Shown here in pieces: positions 9,926-20,598 of a stretch of DNA of 26,361 nucleotides. Location: assembly GCA_015680685.1 (NCBI GenBank), contig MNCI01008022.1, positions 64,001 through 90,361 on the forward strand. Direction: 5' to 3'. The position numbers and the translations under genes are program-made. Positions within the stretch are counted from its first letter, which is position 1. The number at the start of each line of letters is the position of its first letter. The notes beneath the pieces were generated by a model, which saw only the letters and a program-made list of their open reading frames with translations, searched no databases and was not told where the DNA came from. Origin of the DNA: Gnetum montanum (Eukaryota; Streptophyta; Gnetopsida; Gnetales; Gnetaceae).

Positions 9926-11569
9926 TGATGTTTGGAGGATTGACCCAAGAGACATCAACAACAAATACAAAACACCATTGCATATCTATCACCAATGTTC
10001 CCTCTCCACACTTAACTCAGTAGTATCAAACCATGCCAAAGAGTGCTTTTGATGATGATGAAACAAGGGTATGATGAGGTAGTAGATGGTAAGGATTTTT
10101 TGGCTACACAAAAATGGTCATGAGGGCTAACAATGAGTTCCAAGTATTAACATCATGTCTACAATATGGCACTAACATGTTGATTGATCAATTAAGCCTT
10201 TATAGTTCATATTTTGAAGTGTTGGTCACTTGGCAATGCATTTGAGAAACCAAAATTTTGCTCCAAGGCCTCTTTGGCCATTAGGCTCCTTCCTCTACAT
10301 GTTCAGAGCCATTTTTTTGTTGGTCATTCAGCTTCTTGGTAATTTTCTTCTCATCCCACACAAAAAAAAACACAACCCCACACCCCCCACCCTCCTCCTT
10401 TTTTTTAGGGTGAAATCTTCATTGGGTTTCATTACCAAGGCTAGTTTTGATTTGGTTTTTCCATCAAATAAGATGTATTACACTTGATGGCCTTGACAAT
10501 GGAGCATGACGAAGGGATGTCATATGACCATAATGCATGAATGTCAAACATTGGTTGTCACTGTTATTTAATATGAGAAGGTTATAAATAGGCTATGGAA
10601 TTGAGCTCAAGGAGTGGTAATGGCAATAATGTAAAACAAGCACTCTTGGTACAGAAGGACAAACTCCCCAAATCTTGCACATTGAGGCCACATGGTAACT
10701 TGCTACCATAATGAGTTGCACCCTTGCGATGACTTCAAGCTTAGTCCTGCTAGCATAACTCCAAGAGAATAAGAAAACTAGCCAAAGAGATCATGTTGTT
10801 ACAATATGATGCATAGGGCCACACTAGATAACCAACAAACCATGTCACAATGGATCACCATTGTTACAACATAGAGGGATCTATGCAATGTGCATTAGAT
10901 TTACAAAGCTTGTGGTTCACTCATTATTCCAAAAAAGGAGAGATAGAGCATGCATGCTCATGTGGTGTAGACCATCAAAATTGTTAGCATCAGTCATTCG
11001 TTGCAACCTGTCAATAATGGTAAACAATACTACAAGCAAACATGTGAGTGTTAGATGTGATCAAGGGCTATGTGATGGCTTTGATGTTGCATAACAAGGG
11101 TTTGATGAGATCCTAAGTAGGCTTAACTTCTAGTGCGGAACTTTTTCCTATGTGTTTTCTCCTCACAATCATAATCTTAGATGGGAATTTCAACTAAGGG
11201 ACCTTCTGTGATGTTTAAGTTCAATGGTCATCATGCTACTTTAGGGTGTTATGGCTATATAGTGTGATAGTTTTAGGCTTAAGGTTTAGGTACGTAAGGT
11301 CAATTTAACAACATCATGAGAGGGGTTTATTTAGGCTTTAAGGCTATTTGAGTTCACTTCCTCATCTTCTTAGCTTAATCTTGCATGACAAAATAAGCAC
11401 ATCAAGTGGCACCTATATAATAAAATTGTTAAAACAATGAAAGATACTTTAATAATAAAGCAAAAGTGGCTCAAAAAAATTAATTTGATGCCAAAAAAAG
11501 CCAAAACATGATCAATGGAGGTTGCTAGGGGTAGTATAAGGTCAAACATGGTCAACTATAATTACACTT
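9926..11569. other. Non-coding 3' region of family B, part 1
   Basis: No protein similarity was recognised. Two plus-strand frames (85 codons at 10230-10487 and 77 codons at 10861-11094) have no known motif and unremarkable composition. There is an A-rich and C-rich patch at about 10362-10408. An inverted repeat lies at its left end: TTGTTGATGT at 9922-9931 pairs with ACATCAACAA at 9952-9961. Confidence 0.5.
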
Positions 11570-11576
11570 TTGCCAA

Positions 11577-11925
11577 TTTTAGGCCTTAGTGGGCCATGTT
11601 GCCAGTTTAAGGCCTTGGCAGGCCATCATTACATGGTATCAAATGATGGTCAAACCCCATCATCCAACATCAATGAAAGGCTAAATGAAGGCCAATAAAG
11701 ATCTATAGAGGCCATAATAGAGAAAATAATATGTACACGATGTAACTAAAACCATATGGGAACTAAATGAGGTCGATCGATGGTAATAAAGGTCAATAAC
11801 ACATAACAAGGTCAAATGGGTCAAAGTAGAATACATGTTGTAAAATATGATAAATAATGATCAAAAAGGGGTCATATTTTACCAGTTTTAAGCCTTAGCA
11901 GGCCATGGCATGGAGATACAGTGTT
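11577..11925. repeat. GGCC-rich short repeats, left group
   Basis: Units of the form TTTTAGGCCTTAGCAGGCCAT occur twice in tandem at about 11577-11634 and again near 11880-11908. Similar units reappear at 14838-14925. AGGCC/GGCCT words also recur between them. They are non-coding and probably part of the family B 3' region. Confidence 0.6.
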
Positions 11926-11997
11926 TACAAGGAAGTTTGGACACATGAGGGGTTAATTATAGGGCTGTTTTGAGGCAAAATTAACACTTTTTCTTGT

Positions 11998-13640
11998 GAC
12001 TACACTAGGTTATACCATGCATTCCCCAACATAGTCAAAAATGTTAGGCACTAAATTAGGATCAATATGGCCACTTTTAGGCTCTTGATGGTCCAAATAG
12101 CTAGTGTTGGGGATTGGTGCTAGAGATTGGCAAGTATTGGCACCATTTTCACTTCCTAGAAGCTTGAAAAACATGGTTCCATTGGTGACTATGCTAGCCT
12201 AGCATAGTCATGCATTCCCAAGCATATTCAACACTAATGGATGGTTTCCCAAGCTCAATATGATCACTTTTGAGCTCTCGGTGGCCCAAACAGCTAGTGC
12301 AAAGGGTTAGTATTAAGGATTGGCAAGTTTTGGCTTTATTTCCTGCCTTTCAAAGGCTAAAAATGATGTTTCCATTGGTGACTATGCTAGGCCAACGTAG
12401 TTAAGGTAAATCCCAACATAGTCATAAAAAATAAGTGAGATCATGGGGCTTCAAGGCTAAGATTAGGGCTCTGCTAGCTTCCTAGGTTAGCATAGGGGCA
12501 TGAAAGAACTGAATTGACTCCTCGGAGGTCAAATTTGGGTAACAAAATTAGGATTTATGGCATTTTCCATTTGACTATGCTAGGCTAGCATAAGCATGAG
12601 ATCTAGATATTTACAAGGTTAAAACAAAGTAAAATGACAACTACATTAGGTGGGACATTGTTATGGGCTTCCTGAGTCAATTTTGGATCATTTTGAGTGG
12701 TATACTACTGATTAATGTTGCCACAAATTGGGTTCCTACTGTGACTACATTGGGCCAACATATTCATAGGTCTCCCAAGCATAGTCATGCATGGAAAATG
12801 AACTTCAGTGAGTTTTAGGATCCAATCGACCATGTTAATAGGTCCTTGGGGTCACTAGTGCTACTAGCTAGGATTTTAGTGTCATAATTATTAGTTTCAA
12901 TGATTTCTTAGGTTTTGGATTGGCCAAGTACCTCTTGACTACACTGACATGCAATTCCCAATGTAGTTAAGAAGTTTGGTTGAAATATGATGGATTTTGG
13001 CTCATTTTCCAAGGTTTCATGATCTCAGGATGCTCTAATAAGGCTCTAGGTCTTTCAAGGATTGATTTTGGCTATTTCTGAGTTGTTTTGAGCTTTTCCA
13101 AGTTGAGTATGCTAGGCTACACTAGTGACTACACTAGCCCAATGTATTCATAGTAGTTTCTAGCATAGTTAAGATATTTGGCATGAAAAATAGTGAATCT
13201 TAGCTTATTCTAGAGGTCCGATGGTCCCAATATGCTCCAATAAGGTCTTGCATTTAGAAATGATATTCTGGTGACTAGATTTGACTTGTTTTGAGCTCTA
13301 CAATGTAAACTATGTTGGGCAACACTAGTGACTATGCTGGCCCAACATAGTCACACCATCCTTAGCATAGTTGGAGTTAAGAAATTGCAAAATACTAGGT
13401 TTTATTGCTAAAATTAGCTCCGACAAGGTCCTAAGACTATGCTAGCCTAGCGTAGGCATGCAATTCCCAATGAAGTCTGCCTTAATTGTTTATTCCATTT
13501 ATTCTGCTATGGAAATGGAAATGAAAATGAAAATGGAAATGGATTTTGAGATTTTTCCATGTGAACTACACTGGGCTTTACTAGTAACTACACTGGCCCA
13601 ACGTAGGCATGCAATTTCCAATGTAGTCAACCTTAACTAG
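11998..13640. repeat. Tandem array of about 190-bp units with a hairpin-forming motif
   Basis: A GACTA(Y)(R)CT motif recurs at 11998, 12187, 12380, 12573, 12743, 12937, 13127, 13330, 13435 and 13586. The spacings are 189, 193, 193, 170, 194, 190 and 203, then 105 and 151 bp. Most units carry an inverted-repeat start: the arms GACTATGCTAG and CTAGCATAGTC at 12187-12209 pair perfectly around one base. This is often followed by CATGCAATTCCCAA and a second AACATAGTC. Sequence between motifs is also shared: 12063-12110 and 12252-12299 match well (CAATATG, CACTTTT, CAAA-AGCTAGTG). The last two units are truncated. The array lies in the non-coding 3' part of family B. Confidence 0.8.
13510..13545 (+). 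repeat. GGAAAT/GAAAAT short tandem repeat
   Basis: Six-base units (ATGGAA, ATGAAA) are repeated about six times inside the truncated ninth array unit. Similar words are at 9447-9468. The 60-codon frame here encodes only a Met-Glu/Met-Lys repeat and is not a gene. Confidence 0.7.
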
Positions 13641-13879
13641 TTATCCCATTTATTCCATCTATTCAGTTCATTGGGTTTATGTCGTCTATTCTGTTTCTCA
13701 GATCTAGGCTTGTGTGTTGGTTATTTTGGGATTTCGTAAAAATCCCATGATAGATTTATGTCATGTCTATTTGTTTTTGGTATTACTTGGATTTTGGGTT
13801 TTGTTTATGTTGAGGTTTGAATAGCATTTCCCATGAATTCCATGGGTTTTTTATTTTTTCTACCCAAAAAAGCAATGCA

Positions 13880-14472
13880 CCTTATGATTTTTTTCTTAAG
13901 GAAATGGTTATGTTTTGAATTTTTTCAAGGCTATAGGATTATTTTATACTATTTTTTGGTCTATTATATTTTTGAACCACTTGATGTTTCCTTACGATTA
14001 ATTTTTTATGGTTGTTTCCATCAAGTTGTGCCAAGTGGGCTTTATGTTTTTGGTTATTTTCTAGTGAGATTTTGGTATTTTTTTTCTATAGTAAATGGTC
14101 ATGAATTTCAAAGTTTTGATGTTATGGATGTTTAGATCATGATTCAAGGATTCCAATTGTAGTGGAATCATCAAATTTGGATGAATAGTTTGCTTCTAGC
14201 GAGTGTTTCCATTGACTCACGTGAAATGGAGTTTTGGTCATGATGGCCATGGTTAGGTTAACTTTGTAACTTTTTCTTAAAAAAGGGGTTATGAATTTTC
14301 ATGTTTTCTTGTTATGGGATTATATTTTATGGTTTTACAATACCAACACCTATGGAATCATCAAATTTTGTTAAGCGGTTCATTTTCTATGGTCATTTCC
14401 GTAAGGTCACACGAAATTAAGGTTTTATGGCTACTATGCATTAATCCCTATGAAGAGGGACAACATTGAGAC
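13880..14472. repeat. Second tandem array, three diverged units of about 190 bp
   Basis: Unit landmarks AAATGGTTATG, AAATGGTCATG and AAGGGGTTATG fall at 13902, 14093 and 14283, spacings of 191 and 190 bp. Units two and three also share GGAATCATCAAATTT, GTTTCCAT / ATTTCCGT, and TCACRYGAAAT. Each landmark follows a T-rich stretch (TTTTTTCTTAAG, TTTTTTCTATAG, TTTTTCTTAAAA). The sequence is unlike the array at 11998-13640. A 100-codon frame (13833-14135) runs through it but is a by-product of its T-rich composition. Confidence 0.65.
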
Positions 14473-14932
14473 TTTGAAAAAAATTTTCCATCAACGTCCT
14501 ATGGTCCTAGGGATAGGCTAAGATGTTGGGAAGGGTTTAGAGGTTGTTTGGATTAAATTAAAAAAATTAATATTTCTTATTTTTTATTTACTGTAGTCAT
14601 TCCAGTTTTAGCGTTGTTGTTGTTTCAATTTCGTTGAATTTTGGGTTATGAACTTAAGTTGTGCTTTAACTTTTTCCTAAGTTTGGAATTTAGCATGGAA
14701 ACCCAAAATCTTAGTTATAAATTGTTATGTCCATGTTTTTAGTTTTAAACTATCAATTCCATTTTTCAGTTGTAAACTATTATTTTGTAGGTTATAAGGA
14801 TGTAAACTAAGTTATAAATAGGCTATAGATGTTTGCTAGTTTAAGGCCATGGTCGGCCATACAATATTTGACAATTTTACACCATGATAGGCCATCATGT
14901 TACCAATTTTAGGCCTTAGCAGGTTGTGGCTC
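14473..14932. other. Non-coding spacer with right group of GGCC-rich repeats
   Basis: There are no genes. At 14838-14925 there are three units like those at 11577-11908 (TTTAAGGCCATGG-CGGCCAT, then TAGGCCATCATGTTACC, then TTTTAGGCCTTAGCAGG). They border the end of the recognisable gag-protease reading frame. Confidence 0.55.
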
Positions 14933-15269
14933 CTACGTTGTCAAGTAAGTATGGGATGCTCTTGAAAGAGCATATAAGGCTAAAATTAACCATGAAGCAT
15001 GATACACTATTGCAAAAGTAAACAAATGACCATTAATAACAGATGTGATGAGGTGTTTACTATGAACTCGTTGTTTGACTTTTAAGAGGGCAAGGAATCC
15101 TTTTGATACAACTTTAGGTTCACCACCTTTCTTGTTAATCATGGCGAGTGGTATGCATTTTTGTTGGTCACTTTTTATTGTAAAGTTGATGTTGATAGCA
15201 TCATCATTATCTTTGTTGTTGGTGGCCCCAGTCTGAGTGTCAAGATTTTCCTCTTGGAACTTCACCTTT

Positions 15270-15760
15270 GAATCTCAGTCGATGTTGACATAGTTAACCG
15301 ATGGTACCAACATATTGTCCCCACAGATCACAATTTTTCCATCCTTGTATGGTAAATGGATCTCCTAGTGTATAGGAGATGAAACTACCTGAAGCTTCAC
15401 TAACCATGGCCTTCCTAGAATCAAGCTGAAATCGGGTGTCTATTCGACTACTGGGAATTTAGCAAATGTGGGAAACTACTCTCCAACATCAAAATCCAAA
15501 GAGATGAAACCTCGCACTGCTACTCATGAGTCATTAAATAACTTGAGTACTGAGGTAGTGGTTTCTTGGATATTCTTAGTTAGGCCTAGCTTGTCAACAA
15601 CAAAAAAGGGTACCACATTAGTTGCTACCCCATCATCTACACGAACACAATGAACCTTGTACCTACTAACACATATAGTAATGAGGAGAGGAGCAAATAG
15701 CACTTCTCCATTTCTAGAGTCAACCTTCACTTCACTATCGCAAAATTTGAGCATGGGCTA
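15270..15760 (-). pseudogene. Decayed retropepsin (protease) of family B
   Basis: This encoded the aspartic protease that cuts the retrotransposon polyprotein. On the minus strand a frame at 15754-15524 contains VDDGVATNVVP near residues 39-49. That position matches the D-S/T-G active-site strand of Tat/Athila proteases, with the middle residue replaced. After an in-frame stop the same frame continues through FISLDFDVGE to LILGRPWL at about 15400-15425, the conserved C-terminal protease motif. At least three stops interrupt it, two of them TAG where CAG or TGG is usual. It continues toward 14933 as a 110-codon frame with no recognised domain, and no reverse transcriptase follows. The protein cannot be functional. 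Confidence 0.7.
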
Positions 15761-18584
15761 ATGCCCATTTTCCCTAAGTAAAGCTTGCTCAATGATGGAG
15801 TGAATCGACTCTCTCTTGGTGATCATGTATTTACTCATAGGGATAGAGATCAACATTTGGGCTAGTGCATCTTTGTGTGCCAAAGAAGTTATGACCAAGT
15901 CATACAGGTTTAGTGATGTGTTCTTTTGTTTAAGTGATCATTTCGCTTGTTCCATTGTCATGAGAAAATTATTTTCCTTGGCATGTAATATTTTAGCCTT
16001 AGTGGTTCTAACCTCCTCCATCCTTCCTAGAGTTTATGGCTAAGGTTTCAATGTATGTGCATTGGGCCCCTTGTCCATAGGCATAGCTAGTCCTTGCATG
16101 GTCCTTGATCGATTTGAAGCCTTTTGTCATTGGTTACCTTCAATGGGTTTGGTTGTTGATTTGATGATAGGTTGTTTTTGTCGCTATTGTGATGATGGTT
16201 TCTTGATAACCTCTAATTTGTGGGCCACTATAGGTGGGCTTTAGTCATGGTGTTATAGTCTTACTTGTTGAAGAAGAAGGAACCTAGATAATAAATGGTT
16301 TCCTAGGATTTAAAGGATTAGCAACTTGTGATCTTAGTTGTGACGTTAATTCCACTATAGGGGGGGACACATATAATGAAGGACTTATTAGGGGCTAGAG
16401 GAGGTGGTACATGTATGATGAATGGCTCTCTAGGCTTTGTGTTTTGGGGCTACAGTGGTAATCTAATGATAAACGAATCCCTAGGAGGATTAGACCATTT
16501 GGTTTCTGTGAATGAGGCTATAGTATAGGAATTATTGTTAGCTCTTAGAGAGTCAAGCTCATTCAACACCAACTCTCCATGGTCTTTTCATTCTATCATC
16601 TTTTGGAGGTCATCCTTTAATGCTAGAAAACAATTAATGTCATGACTAGCCATTTGATGATAATGGCAAAACCTATCTAGTCTAAAGTACTTTGGTAGCT
16701 TTGAATTGTCTTTGGTAGCCATTGTTGGATCTCTAGCTATATCATAAAGATGATCATGCCTATTATGAGCTTCCTCAAATAGTTGCTTATGTTGTATATA
16801 GTCATTTTTAACTATTATAGAAGCTCATAGGGCTTCATAGGCAACCTAGTGTACTTAGATCTATCCTTCTACCCAAAGTTTGGTCTTGGTTAATTTAGAA
16901 TGTAGGAGGTGGATGGTTGTGATGAGTCTTGGGATGTATTACATGATGGTGATCCTCACCTCTCTTCTTGTTTTGATTCTTTTACTCCTACAACCACAGT
17001 TGTATGTTCTTGCTTGGTTTTATCCCTATACCTCCTTACATATTTGTTTTTATAGGCCACGCAAGTTGGATCGTTGCTTACCTTAGCTACTTCCTCGATG
17101 TTCTTGGTTTGTGAGAGAGCATGGCTTAGTGATTAAGGCTTTAGATAGTAAAGCTCTGACTTGATAAAGTCATTCACTGTTCCCTTGTAGATGGCTAAGA
17201 GGTGAATTTCAATAATAGGCTCTAGAATCTCATTAAGTGCTGAGTTCCATTTTTGAATGAACCTTTTGACTGATTCAAGTGGCCCATGCTCCACCTTCAT
17301 TAGTTGATCCAATGTGGCATTCAGCCTTAAGTTGTATCTAAAGTCGTTGACAAATTGGTGTACCAACTCTTCAAGGAAAGAGATGGAACCTCTAGGCAAG
17401 GTTCAGTATCAGTCTAGAGCTTTTCCCTTAACAAACATGGGGAAAATCCTCAATATCGTATGTGGCCAAGCATGTAAAAAGAGATACCCAGACTAGAAGA
17501 TGTCCAAGTATACATTAGGATCTCCTTCATCATTATATTTGGTGAATTTTGGTATGGGCATGCCTATAGGTAATGTCATCTAAGGAACAATAGGGCTTAT
17601 AGGATCATCTTAATAGAAATCTATAACCTTGACTATCTGAGTTGTATTGGCTTTGAGTTTTCGCAGCTCTTTGGTAAGGTCTTGGATCATTTGGAATGCT
17701 TGATCTAAGCCTTGAGGCATCCCCATGGGCTATAGTATTTTTGTTGATGGTTGAGGTATCAATTGGGAGGCTTGTGGCCTTGTGATGGATTGCGGTATAG
17801 AAGGAAGTGGCTAGGTCATCATGGTCATAGTGGGACCAAACAATGAGAAGGAGATCAAAGTAGGCACTTGGGAAATAAAGGGTATAAATGGTGTTTCTAA
17901 TCCTTGGGATATTTGGGATCCCACAATGGGGCTTGCTATCATAGGAAAGGTGTGAGTAATGGTGAGAATCGCTAGTGATGATTGTGAAGATCAAGGTTGC
18001 ATGGCAAATGGCATAGACGAAAATAAGAAGGTTTGTTATGATGCAAGTTATACTTGGTATGTGGCTATAACCAGTGTAGTTCCAAACATTGTAGGATACA
18101 TGGGAGATGATGGTTGAGACACCTAACCTACAAAAGTAACTAGAGGAGTTAAAGTAGGCATGATAACCTAGGAGGCTATCATTTGGAATAGATCCTCGAC
18201 GAAATTATCAAGTTTAGGCTCAGTCTCAAACTCATCAATTACTTCATGTTGGCTTGCTATATTGAGCTTCTTACTCTACTCATCCATCTCAATAAAATGA
18301 GATAAAATATGGGTGTGGGTATCATTCAAAGGTATTTTGTCATATGGGGAAGGGATATACTCCTTCCCATCATGGTGGATAAGCTCATACTCATGTTTGG
18401 CTTCAACTTTCCAAGATGAAATAAGTAAGCTTGCTTGAATTTTTTCACAAATGAAATTATAATGCTCTTAATTTATGAAGGAAAAATATGGGCTTTGACC
18501 TCTTAGCCTAAGGAATTATCTACATTCAACCACAGCAGGGTCTTTAGGGTCATAGACCCTCAAAGCATCTTGGTTTGATGCCAT
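15761..18584 (-). pseudogene. gag: Decayed gag of family B (Tat/Ogre-like)
   Basis: This is capsid polyprotein remains. The start is the ATG complementary to 18582-18584, reading MASNQDALRVYDPKDP. Further along come MPIPKFTKY and EGDP near 17530-17570, ILRIFPMFVKGKALD at about 17410-17465, SISFLEELVHQF at about 17350-17390, and LDQLMKVEHGPLESVKRF at about 17265-17320. Together these form a Retrotrans_gag core. A partial zinc-knuckle-like CHYHQMASHD with NCFLALKDDL follows at about 16615-16695, as in Tat-type gags. Many stops are present, for example TGA where LDWY would be expected. The 129-codon frame at 17994-17605 is an out-of-frame shadow. The domain identification is secure; exact ends are approximate. 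Confidence 0.75.
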
Positions 18585-18830
18585 TTTGGTTATGTTGATG
18601 GGCAAAAGTGTTGACTTACTGAAAGACATTGTCTAAAGATGTTGTTTTGATGTCTTACTATTTTTAGTAAAATTTTTTGTAAGTTGGATTTTCCATGAGC
18701 ATGGTTAAATATAAATGAAAAGGCATTAAGAAAACCATTGCTATAAAATACAAAGTAGTAGATGGTTGTGTACTATGCAATAGATAGGGCTTATGCTAGC
18801 TATTCCCAACCAACTACGTGGAGAAGCGCG
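18585..18830. other. Family B leader next to gag
   Basis: This is the untranslated stretch between the gag start and the minisatellite. It has no open frame and no recognised primer-binding site. An A-rich stretch lies at about 18711-18752. CCCAACCAACTACG at 18806 resembles words at 19401 and in the 190-bp array. Confidence 0.4.
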
Positions 18831-19375
18831 GATGGGAAAAGTGGTCTATTCCATCATAGATGAAATTGGTTTATATGGTCTTTTCCATCATGGATAAAAT
18901 TGGGTTTATGTGGTAGTTCCAAACCAACAAAATTAGGAAAAGTGATCTATTCTATTACGGATGGAATTGAGAAATAAGATCTGCTCCATCACAAATGGAA
19001 TTGGGTTTATGTGACGGTTTCCAACTGATGGAATTGGGAAAAGTGGTCTATTTCGTCACGAATGGAATTGGGAAAAGTGGTCTATTTCATCATGAATGAA
19101 ATTGGGAAATATGGTCTATTCCATCATAGACAAAATTGGGTTTATGTGGTAGTTCCCAACTGACGAAATTTGGAAAAGTGGTCTATTCCATCATGGATGG
19201 AAATGGGAAATATGGTCTATTCCATCACAAACAAAATTGGGCTTATGTGGTAGTTCCCAACAATGAAATTGGGAAAAGTTGTCTATTCCATCATGGATGG
19301 AATTGGGAAATATGATCTATTCCATCATAGATGGAATTAGGAAAAGTTGTTTATTCTGCTAGATTCTACACCAAA
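18831..19375. repeat. 34-bp minisatellite with 101-bp higher-order structure
   Basis: The word GTGGTCTATTCCATCA and variants recur at 18841, 18875, 18942, 18976, 19043, 19077, 19111, 19178, 19212, 19278, 19312 and 19346. The spacings are 34, 67, 34, 67, 34, 34, 67, 34, 66, 34 and 34. The longer spacings hold a diverged unit with GGGTTTATGTGGTAGTTCCCAA. This gives repeating triplets of about 101 bp. It lies upstream of gag in family B and does not occur in the left terminal segment. It is non-coding. Confidence 0.85.
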
Positions 19376-19682
19376 TAGAATTGGGTTTTGGAAAGGCAAA
19401 TCCCAACCAACTACACTAGGTGATGGGAGCAAAACATGTGGTTTATTCTATTGGATGTCATAAGAAATAGAATTGGATTTATAGATTTGGATTTTCCATG
19501 TAGCCTACGCTGGCCCCCAGAAATCCAGCAATTGCTATGAAAATACAACAAAAACTCAACTACATTGGTTTGCAAGGCTTTAATGGAATATGTTCACAGA
19601 TTTTGAAACTTGAAAACATGAAAATTGAAAAAAAAAATTGACCAATAATTTGGGAAAAGGCCCTTCTTCTAGTGTTAGAAAA
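19376..19682. other. Unassigned family B leader segment
   Basis: This lies between the minisatellite and the right terminal segment. It contains AACTACACTAGG, CCTACGCTGGCC and AACTACATTGG words related to the 190-bp array motif. A primer-binding site is expected at its right end if the LTR stops at 19683, but none is recognisable. Confidence 0.4.
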
Positions 19683-20188
19683 CTATTGGAGCTGGAAATT
19701 TTGATTACTGGAATGAAAACCAAAAAAACTCTAAGCACCAAAATAGTTTTAATCTCAAATCCCAAGGGCGTTCAAAAATGGAATTCAAGGTACCCTGGAC
19801 AATTTGGCCGATCACCTAGGAACTTACAAAAGTGTCAATAGAGATGGCAATGAAAACGTAAATGAAATCAAAAATGAAAACATAAATGTAAATGGAGATG
19901 AAATTAAAGTTGCAAATATTAAATGAAAATGAGCACAAAAATGAAAATGTAAACTAAAATTTTCACAACATGAACTATAACTTTATTTAAATGGATATAG
20001 ACATGAGATATCTTTTTCTACTTGGGAAATGAGGCAACAACAACTTTTGGGGCATTTTTCAGCCCCAAAAGCCAAAGTATGCAAGATTGTAGCTCATTGA
20101 CTACCAATCTTACATTTACAATAAAATCTTGCCTCAAGTTGGGAAATGAAGGTTACAATTTACAACATGAATTTTTGGTGGTGTTTCA
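19683..20188 (-). repeat. Family B terminal segment, right copy (likely 5' LTR)
   Basis: Aligned with 7551-9910, it keeps the uninterrupted site GATCACCTAGG where the left copy has a solo LTR. It runs straight from TTTATTTAAATGG to ATATAGACATG where the left copy has 1.08 kb more. The minus-strand start is TGAAACACC at 20188, and AATAAA is present at 19981-19986 on the minus strand. Its inner edge is set only by where the similarity ends (TATTGGAGC here, TGTTGGAGC at 7551). A longer LTR that includes the minisatellite cannot be excluded. Confidence 0.65.
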
Positions 20189-20598
20189 AACATGAGTCCA
20201 TTGCCTAGTATCATGAGAAAACCAATGTCCCATTAATCAATGTCAAAATTAAATGATGAAATCCAATCATTACATAATCAATTCAAACAATAGAATTTAA
20301 TTAATCATCATCAATCAATAGCTATGTTCAGCATCAAAGTCTTGATGGCAATAAAGAACAAAAAGACATGTAAGGAAATCCAAATAAAAACTATAAAAGA
20401 AATCATAAAATATTCAAGAAAATAGTAAATGTATGAAAAATAAAATAAAAAAGGTTGAAAAACTAAGAAGCCACTTGTAGACTGTTAGCATGGATGGCCA
20501 TCTCCCCCACAACTAAGTTGGAAGGAAGAGATCCAAAAGATTGAGCATGCTTGGTCATCAATTGAGACATTATTCTCTCTAGTTGTTTTTGTCTCCTA
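20189..20598 (-). other. A3 sequence downstream of integrase
   Basis: This lies after the LVNIQQLKPF end of the integrase. It is AT-rich with TCATCATCAATCAA words and has no frame of note. It would be 3' untranslated sequence of A3, cut off by the family B boundary at 20188. No env-like frame or LTR is visible here. Confidence 0.5.

Larger units (their letters stand above)
7551..20188 (-). mobile_element. Family B LTR-retrotransposon-like element (gag-protease only)
   Basis: Two related terminal segments (7551-9910 and 19683-20188) enclose a decayed gag and protease on the minus strand, preceded by a repeat-rich leader and followed by a long non-coding 3' part. I see no trace of reverse transcriptase, RNase H or integrase between 9.9 and 14.9 kb. 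The element therefore looks non-autonomous, of the TR-GAG/large-derivative kind, or has lost pol. Long 3' regions with tandem repeats are known from Tat/Ogre elements, which agrees with the gag type. The right edge at 20188 and the internal edge at 9910 are well defined because both copies end at GGTGGTGTTTCA. The outer left edge, primer-binding site and target duplication remain uncertain. Confidence 0.6.

Noticed and set aside
10230-11094. Two plus-strand frames of 85 and 77 codons
   Set aside because: They have no recognisable domain, lie in the non-coding 3' part of family B and are of a length expected by chance in this many frames.
13833-14135. 100-codon plus-strand frame rich in Phe and Tyr, membrane-like
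   Set aside because: It runs through T-rich 190-bp tandem units, so the hydrophobic composition follows from base composition. No start context or homologue is recognised.
17605-17994. 129-codon minus-strand open frame
   Set aside because: It lies out of phase with the recognisable gag reading frame around it and shows no motif; it is a shadow in the family B gag region.
18831-19375. Regularly spaced repeats resembling a CRISPR array
   Set aside because: The intervening sequences are themselves repeated, not unique spacers, and the context is a plant retroelement.
18585-19683. Primer-binding site for family B
   Set aside because: No stretch complementary to common plant tRNA 3' ends (Asp, Met, Lys, Arg) stands out near either candidate LTR edge.
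7546-20193. Target-site duplication for family B
   Set aside because: AACAT follows 20188 and GATGT precedes 7551; they do not match, so the outer left edge stays uncertain.
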